From positions 1 through 64,000 of the forward strand of contig JBCDDZ010000014.1 in assembly GCA_039180025.1 (NCBI GenBank): 64,000 nucleotides of DNA, read 5' to 3'. Position 1 is the stretch's first letter. Every line of letters begins with the position of its first letter. Shown here piece by piece: positions 56,711 through 64,000 of this stretch. The notes beneath the pieces were generated by a model, which searched no databases, was not told the DNA's origin, and worked only from the letters and a program-made list of their open reading frames with translations. Both the position numbers and the translations under genes were made by a program. The DNA is from Algisphaera sp039180025. GTDB taxonomy: Bacteria > Planctomycetota > Phycisphaerae > Phycisphaerales > Phycisphaeraceae.

Positions 56711-57931
56711 TTAGAACCAGCCGCGGGTCACGCGGAGGGTTTGGAGGGCGGCGATCAGGGCGTCCTGCTGGGGGCGGACCGCTTCGGCGGGCCCCCAGGC
56801 TTCAACGAGGAAGACGTGCTTGTCGTTGGACGAGAGGCCGACGAAATAGCCGAGCGGGTCGGGCCCCGCCGGGCGGCGGCCGGTCATGGTGAACCCGGGG
56901 CTGCCGTCGCGCATGGCCAGGCGCTGGGGTTCGGAGACGGGGACGCCGAGGTCCTGGGTGAGGCGTTCGCGGATCTGGTCGGCCCAGAAGTCGGCGGGGG
57001 CTTTGTCGAAATTGGGCTGACGGGTGACTTTGACCATGACCTGGCCGCGGTTGATGGCGAAGACGGTGTGGTTTTCCTGGTAGAAGCGGACGAAACCGTC
57101 GGGGAGTTCGAGCTTGGGGGCCTTGCCGAGCTTGACCTGGGCCCGCGGGAGACGGGTGGCGCCGAAGGCTTCGCCGCCCACGGCGTTGACCCAGGCGAAC
57201 GGCCGGACGCGGGCGCTCAGGCCGCTGGCGGTGCCGGCGGGGGTGTTGAAAGTCACGGTGATGGTGCTGAGCGCGACGCGGTCCTGGAGCAGGCGGAGCT
57301 TGCCTTTGAGCGATTCGATCTCGCCGGTGAGCCGGCCGAGCTCTTTTTCGATGGCGAGGGCGTCTTCGACGTTGTCGGCTTTTTCGAGCAGGGCCTGCAG
57401 CCGCTTGCGCAGGGCTTCGAGGTTGTCGAGGCGGATCTCGAGGTCGACCATGCGGTCGGTGACATCGGCGGCGTCGAGGGTGCGATCGGTCACGAGGCCG
57501 AGGTCGGCCAGGGCATCCATGGTGTCGTCGAACTTTTCGGCGGGGACGCGGAGGACGACACGCTGGGCCCGAGCGGCGGAGACGTAACCGCCGGCGTCTT
57601 CGGCGATTTTCCGGGCGGCGGACACCGCGGCCTCGGGGTCGGGGCTCAGCACGGTGAGGCTGCCGGTGTAGATCACACGCCGGGCGAGGAGGACGGTTTC
57701 GGTTTCCGCGGCGGGGGTAGCGGATTGCGCGGCGGTCGTGGCGGCGGTGAGTGCGGGTGCCCCGTCGCCGGCGGTGAAGCTGGCCAAGGGCGCACGGCGG
57801 TCGGCACGCTGAGCCGCGGCGTCGACGACTTGGGGCGATGTGTCCGGGCCGTAGGTGTTTGGGGTGGAGCAGGCGGTGAACCACCCGGCGGTGAAGCACC
57901 ACCCCAGGGCGACGGGCAGGAGGTAACGCAT
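56711..57931 (-). CDS. DUF4349-domain lipoprotein
   Basis: A 406-aa protein. The signal peptide (RYLLPVALGWCFTAGWFTAC) ends in a lipobox FTAC with Cys near residue 24, so it is probably a lipoprotein. The first third is low in order; residues ~85-260 match DUF4349 (RRVIYTGSLTVLSPDPEAAVSAARKIAEDAGGYVSAARA, VVLRVPAEKFDDTMDALADLG, then a coiled coil DLEIRLDNLEALRKRLQALLEKA). The C-terminal 150 residues (GFVRFYQENHTVFAINR, VFLVEAWGPAEAV) form a further domain with no known role. DUF4349 proteins are widespread envelope proteins of unknown function. ATG 57931 starts the signal peptide; the frame extends upstream without one. Confidence 0.85.
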   Translation of the reverse strand: MRYLLPVALGWCFTAGWFTACSTPNTYGPDTSPQVVDAAAQRADRRAPLASFTAGDGAPALTAATTAAQSATPAAETETVLLARRVIYTGSLTVLSPDPEAAVSAARKIAEDAGGYVSAARAQRVVLRVPAEKFDDTMDALADLGLVTDRTLDAADVTDRMVDLEIRLDNLEALRKRLQALLEKADNVEDALAIEKELGRLTGEIESLKGKLRLLQDRVALSTITVTFNTPAGTASGLSARVRPFAWVNAVGGEAFGATRLPRAQVKLGKAPKLELPDGFVRFYQENHTVFAINRGQVMVKVTRQPNFDKAPADFWADQIRERLTQDLGVPVSEPQRLAMRDGSPGFTMTGRRPAGPDPLGYFVGLSSNDKHVFLVEAWGPAEAVRPQQDALIAALQTLRVTRGWF

Positions 57932-58145
57932 AGCGGTTCTCGGGCGGGGCCCCGGCGGGCGAGGAGTGCGGATAGAAATCACCGGCATTTTACGGAGAAA
58001 GCCGCGGCGGAAAAAGCAGGGCTTTCAATTTAAGGGGGCCGGCACAGCGGCCCCGACGGCTTCATCCCCGGGAGCGGAGATGCCAGGCGGTGGCGGCCGC
58101 GGGGCAGAGCGCGGGGGGGACCCGTCTAGCAGAGGCGGGGTGTTC

Positions 58146-58151
58146 TACACT
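58146..58151 (+). promoter_or_regulatory. -10 element TACACT, leaderless start of YgfZ-like gene
   Basis: TACACT, six bases (AGGTGG), then ATG 58158; a second in-frame ATG follows immediately at 58161. No -35 hexamer is evident. Confidence 0.5.
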
Positions 58152-58157
58152 AGGTGG

Positions 58158-59435
58158 ATGATGGGAACACAGGAACACATCGCGGCGTGGTCGGGGCTTT
58201 ACGAGCGGCTGGGGGCGGAGAAGATGGTCTACGGGCCGGCGCTGGCGGACGGATCCGTGGTGGAGGTGGCCGAGTCGTTTGATCGGTTCGAGGCGGAATA
58301 CGCGGCGATCCGGCAGCGGGTCGGGGTGATACACCTGCCCCAGCGGGCGGTGCTGCACCTGACCGGGGCGGACGTGCAGGACTACCTGCACCGTTTATGT
58401 ACGCAGGAAATCAACGGGCTCGAAGGCGGGCAGACGGTGCGGGCGTTCCAACTCAACGAGAAGGGGCAGATCGCGGCGGACCTGATCGTGCATCACGGCG
58501 ACCCGGGGGGGGGCGGGTCCACGTGGTTGGAAATGGACGTGTTCGACCTGCCGTGGGTCCAGGAGCTGATCGAAGCCCGCCGGTTCACCGAGGACGTGAC
58601 GGCGGAGGATTGGGCGGAAAAGCGGACGCTGCTGTGGCTGCTGGGCCCGGCGGCGGTCCGGCTGCTGGGGGCGGTGGCGGCGGACGGCGAGGCGGCGGCG
58701 GCGGTGGGCGGTTCGCCGGGGACCCACCGGGTGCTGTCCGTGCCGCTGAACGACGGGGCCGCGGCGCGATGCACGGCGTATCGGTGGGACCTGGGCGGGG
58801 TGCTGGGGGTACGGCTGGCGGTGCCGACGGATCGATCGGCGGCGGTGTACGCGGCGCTCTTGGCGGCGGCGGGGTACGAGCCGGGCGGAGACGGTTTGGC
58901 CGACGCGGCGTACGCGGAGCGGCGGCGGGCGTCGATGCGGGGCCGGCCGGTGGGTTGGTCGGCGTTCAACACGGTGCGGATCGAGGAGGGGGTGCCTTGG
59001 TACCACGTGGACTTCGGGCGGGATTCGCTGCCCGCCGAGGTGCCCGGGCCGTGCGGGATCGACGGAGCGGTGAGCTTTACCAAGGGCTGCTATCTGGGCC
59101 AGGAGGTGGTGGCGCGGATGAAGAGCCTGGGGCACCCCAAGAAGCTCCTGGTGGGGCTGCGGTTCGAGGGGGCGGCCGGGGACGAAGCACTCAAGGAGGA
59201 CGCCGGGGGGATCCCGGTGGCGGGGGCACAGGTATTGGAGCCGGGCGAGAAGCAGAAGGTGATCGGGGGCGTGACGAGTTCGACGGCGTCGGCGCTGCGG
59301 GGGCAGGCGGGGATCGGGATGGCGGTGGTGCGTTGGGGACGGCACACGCCGGGGACCCGGGTGCGGGTGCCTGCCGGCGGCCGGCTGATCGACGCCGAGG
59401 TGGTGGGTTTGAACGAATTGCTGGCGGCGGGTTAA
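58158..59435 (+). CDS. YgfZ/GcvT-fold folate-binding protein
   Basis: A 425-aa protein of the aminomethyltransferase fold. The signature KGCYLGQEVVARM (KGCYxGQE) near residue 315 identifies the YgfZ/CAF17 group, which uses folate to support repair and maturation of iron-sulfur clusters. Other segments: VIHLPQRAVLHLTGADVQDYLHRL at the N-terminus and GVTSSTASALRGQAGIGMAVV near the C-terminus. Residues ~112-118 contain a Gly run (PGGGGS) of the kind produced by G-rich repeats. It lacks glycine-cleavage partners nearby, consistent with YgfZ rather than GcvT. ATG 58158 fits the -10 element. A Shine-Dalgarno-like sequence is absent. Confidence 0.9.
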   Translation: MMGTQEHIAAWSGLYERLGAEKMVYGPALADGSVVEVAESFDRFEAEYAAIRQRVGVIHLPQRAVLHLTGADVQDYLHRLCTQEINGLEGGQTVRAFQLNEKGQIAADLIVHHGDPGGGGSTWLEMDVFDLPWVQELIEARRFTEDVTAEDWAEKRTLLWLLGPAAVRLLGAVAADGEAAAAVGGSPGTHRVLSVPLNDGAAARCTAYRWDLGGVLGVRLAVPTDRSAAVYAALLAAAGYEPGGDGLADAAYAERRRASMRGRPVGWSAFNTVRIEEGVPWYHVDFGRDSLPAEVPGPCGIDGAVSFTKGCYLGQEVVARMKSLGHPKKLLVGLRFEGAAGDEALKEDAGGIPVAGAQVLEPGEKQKVIGGVTSSTASALRGQAGIGMAVVRWGRHTPGTRVRVPAGGRLIDAEVVGLNELLAAG

Positions 59436-59487
59436 GGGAGCGACAGGACCGGATTGATTGTTCGAGTAGATATGGGAGGTATCCATC

Positions 59488-60171
59488 ATGCGGGTTGTGT
59501 TTTTGGGTTACGGCAGCATGGCCGAGGTGTTGGCGGTGCGGCTGGCGAAGATGGAAGGTGTCGAGGTCGTGATCGCCGGGCGGAGCCCCGAGAAGGCCCA
59601 AGCCCTGGCGGCGAAGGTCGGCGACGGCGCAAAACATGCCGCGACGATGAGCGGAGCCGTGGCAGACGCCGACGCGGTGGTGATCGCGACGACGCACCAC
59701 GCGGTGTTCGACGCGGTGGCCTCGGCGGGCGGGGCGGAAGCGTTCACGGGGAAGGTGGTCTTGGATATCAACAACCCGGTGCCCGGTGCGTACGACGGCG
59801 ACTTTTCGCTGGGCGGGTACGAAGTGGACGGCGACGCGGGGGCATCGCTTTGTGAAGCCGTGCAGGCGGCGCTGCCGGGGGCGCACGTGGTCAAGGCGTT
59901 CAACACCTGCCAGGCGAAAGTGTGGCGGCGGGAGCCGCTTGAGTACGACGGCCGGCCGCTCGTGGTGCCGGTCTGCGGCGACGACGCGGGGGCGAAGCGG
60001 ACGGTGTCGGGCTGGGTCGAAGCGATGGGTGGGCAGGCGATCGACTTCGGCGGTGCCAAGGCGGCGCGGCGGGTCGAGGCGCTGGCGGCGCTGACGATCC
60101 AGTTGCTGTTCGGCGGGCGGGACCCGGAGACGGTGTTTCAACTGATCCAGCCGGAGCAGAAGCCGGTGTGA
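59488..60171 (+). CDS. F420-dependent-type NADP oxidoreductase / dinucleotide-binding protein
   Basis: A 227-aa protein with an N-terminal Rossmann motif VFLGYGSMAEVLAVRLAK (GxGxMA) and arginine-serine after the second strand (IAGRSPEKA), favouring NADP. It matches the NADPH:F420 reductase/dinucleotide-binding family (VVLDINNPVPGAYDGDF, VVKAFNTCQAKVW). In bacteria without F420 these proteins reduce other acceptors; F420 genes are not visible here. GGAGG eight bases before ATG 59488 gives a clear ribosome-binding site, in contrast to the leaderless neighbours. It follows the YgfZ-like gene by 52 bases and is likely cotranscribed with it. Confidence 0.9.
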   Translation: MRVVFLGYGSMAEVLAVRLAKMEGVEVVIAGRSPEKAQALAAKVGDGAKHAATMSGAVADADAVVIATTHHAVFDAVASAGGAEAFTGKVVLDINNPVPGAYDGDFSLGGYEVDGDAGASLCEAVQAALPGAHVVKAFNTCQAKVWRREPLEYDGRPLVVPVCGDDAGAKRTVSGWVEAMGGQAIDFGGAKAARRVEALAALTIQLLFGGRDPETVFQLIQPEQKPV

Positions 60172-60233
60172 AGGCCCGTCGCGCGGCGGTTAGGTGAAAT
60201 CGCGATGGCGGGGTAAAATAGTGGCTTCGCGGT

Positions 60234-61133
60234 ATGCCGTATTTTTTCGCAACCACTCCTGTTTCGGAAGCCTTTGGCTGGGCGGCGTCGGTGCCCGCGA
60301 CCGGCCCGGGGGGGCGGTACCTGCTCATCTCGGCGGCGGGGGTGGTGGGGTTAGTGCTGCTGCTGCGGGCGGGGTGGAACCTGTCCGAGCGGGCGGGTCG
60401 TCGGCCGATCGCGTGGGGCTGGCGGCGGCTGCGGGGCGAGTCCGGGACGGCGACGGTGGAGTTCACGCTGGTGCTGCTGCCGGCGATGCTGATCTGCCTG
60501 GTGCTGCTCCAGACGGTGTTGATGTTTTCGGGAAACCTGTTTGTGCACTACGCCGCGTATGTGGCGACGCGGTCGGCGATCGTGGAAGCGCCCACCGGGT
60601 TGGAGGGCGGCGGCGGGCGGCTGAACCCGGAAGCGGAAGACGGGGCGCTGGGCAAGGCCCAGCGGGCGGCGGCGTTTGCGCTGGCCCCGGTGTCGGGGAA
60701 ACTGGACGGCGCGACCGGCGGGCGGCCCGCGGCGCTGGCCGCGGGGCTGGACGCGTTTTTCGAGTCTTACGAGCGTTCTTCGCCCCGCTGGGTCGGCCAG
60801 TTGGCGGCGGCCCGGCTGGCCTACGCGCAGCGGCACACGCAGGTTGTGCTCTACCGCACGACCAACGCCGGCGGGCTGGTGCGTGAGCTCGGCGACGGGG
60901 GGATCACCTTCGGCGCGAAAGACCCGGTGACGCTGGGGGTCACGCACCGGCTGCACCTCTCGATCCCCTACGCGTCGCTGCTGTTTTCCGACGGGACGCA
61001 CGCGACGGCCGGGGGGACGACGGCGTACCGGAGCATCACCGCGACCGCGACCCTGCCGCTGGAAGGGATCGACCGCAACCTCCCCCCCCGGCCGACGCTG
61101 CCCGACGGGAACGTGATGGAGCGTGAACCTTGA
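60234..61133 (+). CDS. TadE-like pseudopilin/secreted surface protein
   Basis: A 299-aa protein. A first membrane segment lies at about residues 30-47 (LLISAAGVVGLVLLLR), then the TadE signature GESGTATVEFTLVLLPAMLI (Glu in a hydrophobic stretch, the pseudopilin-type processing region) at about residues 68-90. The rest is a soluble domain rich in Ala and Leu with no recognised family. TadE-like proteins are minor pseudopilins or surface proteins of Flp/Tad pili, but the ATPase and secretin genes are not in the window. A TAAAAT hexamer 14 bases upstream is a possible -10 element. The stop codon is overlapped by four bases by the next start (TTGA). Confidence 0.82.
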   Translation: MPYFFATTPVSEAFGWAASVPATGPGGRYLLISAAGVVGLVLLLRAGWNLSERAGRRPIAWGWRRLRGESGTATVEFTLVLLPAMLICLVLLQTVLMFSGNLFVHYAAYVATRSAIVEAPTGLEGGGGRLNPEAEDGALGKAQRAAAFALAPVSGKLDGATGGRPAALAAGLDAFFESYERSSPRWVGQLAAARLAYAQRHTQVVLYRTTNAGGLVRELGDGGITFGAKDPVTLGVTHRLHLSIPYASLLFSDGTHATAGGTTAYRSITATATLPLEGIDRNLPPRPTLPDGNVMEREP

Positions 61134-63097
61134 ACCCGGCGTGCCGCCCCACCCCCGACACCTCGCCTCGATCCCGCTCCGGGTCAGGGGGGGGCCGGCC
61201 CGTCGCACGGGGGCGGACGGCCGGGGCGCGGGGCGTGGTGATGGTGCTGGCGCTCATGGGGCTGGTGATGTTGGCGGCGCTGGTGTTCTACATGTTTAAT
61301 GTCGGGCATCAGGTGACGCGGCGGGTGGAAACGCAGAACGCGGCGGACAACGCGGCGCTGTCGGGGTCGCGGTGGATGGCGCGGTCGTTCAATACGGTGG
61401 CGATGAACAACGTCGAATCGGCCCGGATGATCGCGCTGGCGGGGGTGCTCGACGCGGTGCCGCAGGCGGTGGACTACACGCTCCGGGACCAGGAGGCGTT
61501 CGTGGAGGCGCTCGACGATCAGCTGGCCCGGGGCAACAACAACGCCGGTTGGCTGGACCAGGACCCGTGGCTGGAGGCGGGGATGCGGGAGGCCCGGGCG
61601 GTGCTGCAGGGCCACGTCTCGCTGCTGCGGCCGGTCCACGAACTGCTCAACGAGTCGGGCTACGACGTGGCGCGGATGACGTTTTTTGAAGACAGCAACG
61701 GCGCACGGGGCGAGCTGTGGCAGGCGCTCGAATCGCTGTCGGCGCTGAGCGAGGCGTCGCTGGAGAACCTGGGGGTGCTCACGGCGTATAGCGCGTACCG
61801 CGGGGCGCAGATCAGTCAGCGGGAAGCGGGGCTTTCGTCGGGCGGGCTGTTGTTGCCCTGGGAGCCGAGCGTGCCGTGGGAACAGGGGGCGTTCGACGAT
61901 TTCCGGGCCCCGGTGGTGGACGGGCTGTTGCCCGAGGGGCAGGACGACAAGGAGACGAACCGCGGGCCCTTCGACACGGTGTTTGGGTTCTGGCAGATGC
62001 GTTCGACCGCGACGCGGCGGTCGCTGGACGTGGTGGTCGAGCAGGACTTCGGGCTCACCCGCTGGGCCCCGCAGCCGCCCACGGAAGAGATCGTGGCCCG
62101 GGATCCGACGGCATACTCGACGTGGGGGACGTACACCGACATGCGGGCCACGGCGATGGAGCTGGGCGTAAACCCACAGACCGGCGTGTCGAGCTCGTAC
62201 ATCGAAGCCCTCCGCCGGCCCGCCGACGCGGACGAACACCCGCTGGTCCCCAGCCAGTGGGCCCGGCGGGTCGGGTTCATCGCGGACCAGAAGATCAACA
62301 ACGCGTTCCCGGGCGCGGCGGCCCAGCGGGTGATCCGCGAGCCGAACTGGATCACGGATTACGAAGGCGGGATCGCGATCGCCGAGTCCGGCAGCCCGGA
62401 CATCGCCTACGGCGCTTACCTGGTGTTCGAGTACCGCCGCAGCGAGTTTGGCGGTGCGACGCCGACCCGGCCGACGCTCGAAAACTGGGGCCTGCTCCGG
62501 GTGAACGACGATTTTTTCAACCCGCCGGGACTCATCCGGATTGCCGAGCATATCTGGCGTGACGAGCGCATCGAGGGGTTTACCGGCGTCGGCGGGGAGC
62601 AGGGGCGGCGACGCCTGATCCGCTACTACGTCTATCTCGGGATCAACGTCGGCCCGGTAACCTCGGTCCGCAACCCGTACAACTTCAATACCACCGAACG
62701 CGGGGAGATGCCGGGCCCGATCAACTTCGTGGTCGAGGACTTCCCCCCCACCGAACAACTGCGCCGCGACCGGCTGACGTTCATGGGGGTCGCGCACCAG
62801 CCCCGCGAGGCGGCGGTCTGGTCCGCGGGGTTCGACGGGGATCGGCCCGAACCGCGGGTCGTCGCCCTCGCCCAGGCCGAGGTGTTCAATAACCATTCCT
62901 GGGATCTGTGGACCCAGATGTGGCACGCCCAGCTGACCCCGATCGACGACCTGGACGGCTGGCTCGAGGTCCTGGCTGAGCCAGAAAACCTCGACGAGAT
63001 GCCCTGGCTCGAAGAAGACGAGATCGCCGAGGTCACCGATTACCTCAACGCGGCCCAGCCGCTGATGCAACTCATGCTCGAGGACTCCGCCCCATGA
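61130..63097 (+). CDS. TadG-like protein with N-terminal pilus-assembly segment
   Basis: A 655-aa protein. After a basic, Arg/Gly/Pro-rich leader, residues ~36-56 form a hydrophobic segment (GVVMVLALMGLVMLAALVFYMFN), followed by VGHQVTRRVETQNAADNAALSGSRWMARS, the TadG/TadE-type N-terminal helix with conserved Asn and Ala. The large remainder (about 550 residues) is a secreted part with repeated aromatic/Trp residues and no known fold. The start TTG 61130 overlaps the previous stop by four bases; a GTG within VVMVLALMG would be an alternative shorter start. Likely cell-surface or pilus component. The third TadE-like gene follows with another four-base overlap. Confidence 0.8.
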   Translation: MNPACRPTPDTSPRSRSGSGGGRPVARGRTAGARGVVMVLALMGLVMLAALVFYMFNVGHQVTRRVETQNAADNAALSGSRWMARSFNTVAMNNVESARMIALAGVLDAVPQAVDYTLRDQEAFVEALDDQLARGNNNAGWLDQDPWLEAGMREARAVLQGHVSLLRPVHELLNESGYDVARMTFFEDSNGARGELWQALESLSALSEASLENLGVLTAYSAYRGAQISQREAGLSSGGLLLPWEPSVPWEQGAFDDFRAPVVDGLLPEGQDDKETNRGPFDTVFGFWQMRSTATRRSLDVVVEQDFGLTRWAPQPPTEEIVARDPTAYSTWGTYTDMRATAMELGVNPQTGVSSSYIEALRRPADADEHPLVPSQWARRVGFIADQKINNAFPGAAAQRVIREPNWITDYEGGIAIAESGSPDIAYGAYLVFEYRRSEFGGATPTRPTLENWGLLRVNDDFFNPPGLIRIAEHIWRDERIEGFTGVGGEQGRRRLIRYYVYLGINVGPVTSVRNPYNFNTTERGEMPGPINFVVEDFPPTEQLRRDRLTFMGVAHQPREAAVWSAGFDGDRPEPRVVALAQAEVFNNHSWDLWTQMWHAQLTPIDDLDGWLEVLAEPENLDEMPWLEEDEIAEVTDYLNAAQPLMQLMLEDSAP

Positions 63098-63972
63098 CAC
63101 CCCCCCGCCCCCGGAAGTTTCAACTGTGCTGTCGGGATTCGATATTTGTCGAGGTTGCTGGGGGCGGCTCGCTCATGGCGTTGCGCGACCCTTGGGCCGG
63201 CGCGGACCGGCGGCGGCGTGGCGCGGCGATGCTCGAAGCGTTGCTGGTGCTGCCGTTCATCATGGTGCTCCTGGCGATCGTGATCTACTTCGGCTTCGCG
63301 TTCGAGCGGCTGCAGCGGACCGTCATCGCCGACCGCTACGAAGCGACCCGCGGCGCGGCCCGCGCGCCGGGGCCGTCGACCGGGATCGACGCCAGCGCGA
63401 GCACACGGGAGCTGCGGCGGACGTTCTACGCCGGCGACGACGTCACGCTGACCTTCGAACCCAGCGACTTTTTTCCTATCGAGCCGACCGAAGCGCTCCA
63501 GACCGCCGCGGCGGACCTCGAGCCCGACGCCGGCCGGCTGTACAACCAGTATTTCTCGTTGTTCCCGCGCGGCCGATCGATCCGGCTGTTCGCCGACGGC
63601 GATTCCTCGGTGCCGCTCTGGGACCGCTTGTTCACCCTGCCGGTCCGCCACCGCCACACGGTGATGGACACCGACTGGCGCTTCTTTAACCACGTCACCC
63701 GGGACAACCTGTGGTATGACGACGAGACCAAAACCGAGCAGCTGATCCTCGAACCCCGCACGGCGGAGGGCACGCCCGAGAACCTGCCCACCCTTGGCCC
63801 CGGGCAGGCGGTCCGCGAAACGTTCTACAGCGATTTCGACCGCCGTCTCGCGCCGCTGGCCTCGGGGAACCCCGTGGCCGAGCGGCTGCAATCGTTTTAC
63901 ACCCTGTACCCCACGTACCGGGGGCCCGAGGTCCACACGGTCTGGACACCCGCGGGGGGCTGGCAGCGGTGA
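63094..63972 (+). CDS. TadE-like pseudopilin, third gene of operon
   Basis: A 292-aa protein. The TadE-type segment is RRGAAMLEALLVLPFIMVLLA (Glu followed by hydrophobic core, about residues 40-65). ATG 63094 overlaps the previous stop by four bases (ATGA). The first ~27 residues are partly translated from a G-rich repeat (CGCCCCCGGAA at 63106-63116) and may not be native; ATG 63175 directly before ALRDPWAGADRRRR is an alternative start. The C-terminal domain (about 220 residues) is not recognised but shares the Trp/Tyr-rich style of its neighbours. With the two upstream genes it forms a translationally coupled surface-protein operon. Confidence 0.82.
   Translation: MTPPRPRKFQLCCRDSIFVEVAGGGSLMALRDPWAGADRRRRGAAMLEALLVLPFIMVLLAIVIYFGFAFERLQRTVIADRYEATRGAARAPGPSTGIDASASTRELRRTFYAGDDVTLTFEPSDFFPIEPTEALQTAAADLEPDAGRLYNQYFSLFPRGRSIRLFADGDSSVPLWDRLFTLPVRHRHTVMDTDWRFFNHVTRDNLWYDDETKTEQLILEPRTAEGTPENLPTLGPGQAVRETFYSDFDRRLAPLASGNPVAERLQSFYTLYPTYRGPEVHTVWTPAGGWQR
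63099..63118 (-). repeat. Dispersed G-rich repeat copy at start of third TadE-like gene
   Basis: On the minus strand ACTTCCGGGGGCGGGGGGG, the same core as at 15201 and 17505. It lies within the first residues of the annotated protein and codes for PPRPRKF there. Confidence 0.75.
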
Positions 63973-64000
63973 CGCCACGCCGGGCGGCGGTCCAAAAGAT
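63969..64000 (+). CDS. Possible start of next operon gene, cut by window end
   Basis: GTG 63969 overlaps the preceding TGA by four bases, as with the two previous gene junctions (TTGA, ATGA), and the frame is open to the end (VTPRRAAVQK). Only ten residues are visible, so this rests on the pattern of coupled overlaps alone. Confidence 0.35.
   Translation, partial: MTPRRAAVQK

Overview
The window is about 64 kb of high-GC bacterial chromosome with mostly short intergenic gaps. The gene set suggests Planctomycetota, most likely class Phycisphaerae. The reasons are an ECF sigma factor fused to a large enzyme-like domain, a cluster of SPFH proteins with an ABC-2 exporter and a very large unknown protein, TadE/TadG-like pseudopilin genes, Tat-signal secreted enzymes, and generally weak Shine-Dalgarno sequences. 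This placement is an inference; there is no rRNA in the window to confirm it.

Layout. 1-5.5 kb: 3' part of fusA, a release-factor-like protein, a CPBP membrane protease and an aminopeptidase C. 5.6-15.3 kb: an NfeD-type membrane protease, a ThuA-like protein, a gene-free stretch, a sigma-ThuA-like fusion, thrS, a trypsin-like protease and a PilZ protein. 15.7-24.9 kb: a SET protein, an aldo/keto reductase, a histone-deacetylase-family protein, an HDOD-GGDEF protein, a CarH-like MerR regulator, trmB, a PrcB-like lipoprotein, a zinc-ribbon/vWA protein and glutaminase. 24.9-36.4 kb: a six-gene minus-strand operon (three SPFH proteins, ABC ATPase, ABC permease, 733-aa unknown) with a divergent ABC permease. 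36.5-43.1 kb: tRNA-Gln, a GNAT protein, rpe, an outer-membrane protein, a lipoprotein, an oxidoreductase and pgk. 43.5-49.9 kb: tandem AraC paralogues, a FlgM-like/VOC fusion, a broken second pgk copy, an aldo/keto reductase and an MBL protein. 50.1-52.2 kb: a compact restriction-modification pair of lower GC. 52.2-56.7 kb: an exported-enzyme operon, then an SDR with a divergent TetR regulator. 56.7-64 kb: a DUF4349 lipoprotein, a YgfZ/GcvT-like protein, a dinucleotide-binding reductase and a TadE/TadG operon running off the end.

Three patterns cut across genes. First, at least a dozen genes carry a TANNNT hexamer 5-9 (usually exactly 6) bases before the start codon, usually with no Shine-Dalgarno sequence, which predicts leaderless mRNAs. 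Second, a G-rich motif (core TTCCGGGGGCGGGGG) recurs at seven or more places on both strands, in intergenic DNA and as in-frame low-complexity inserts in unrelated proteins. Third, simple tandem repeats of 4, 9, 10 and 18 bp concentrate between 9.8 and 18.2 kb. No CRISPR array, rRNA or transposase gene was seen.
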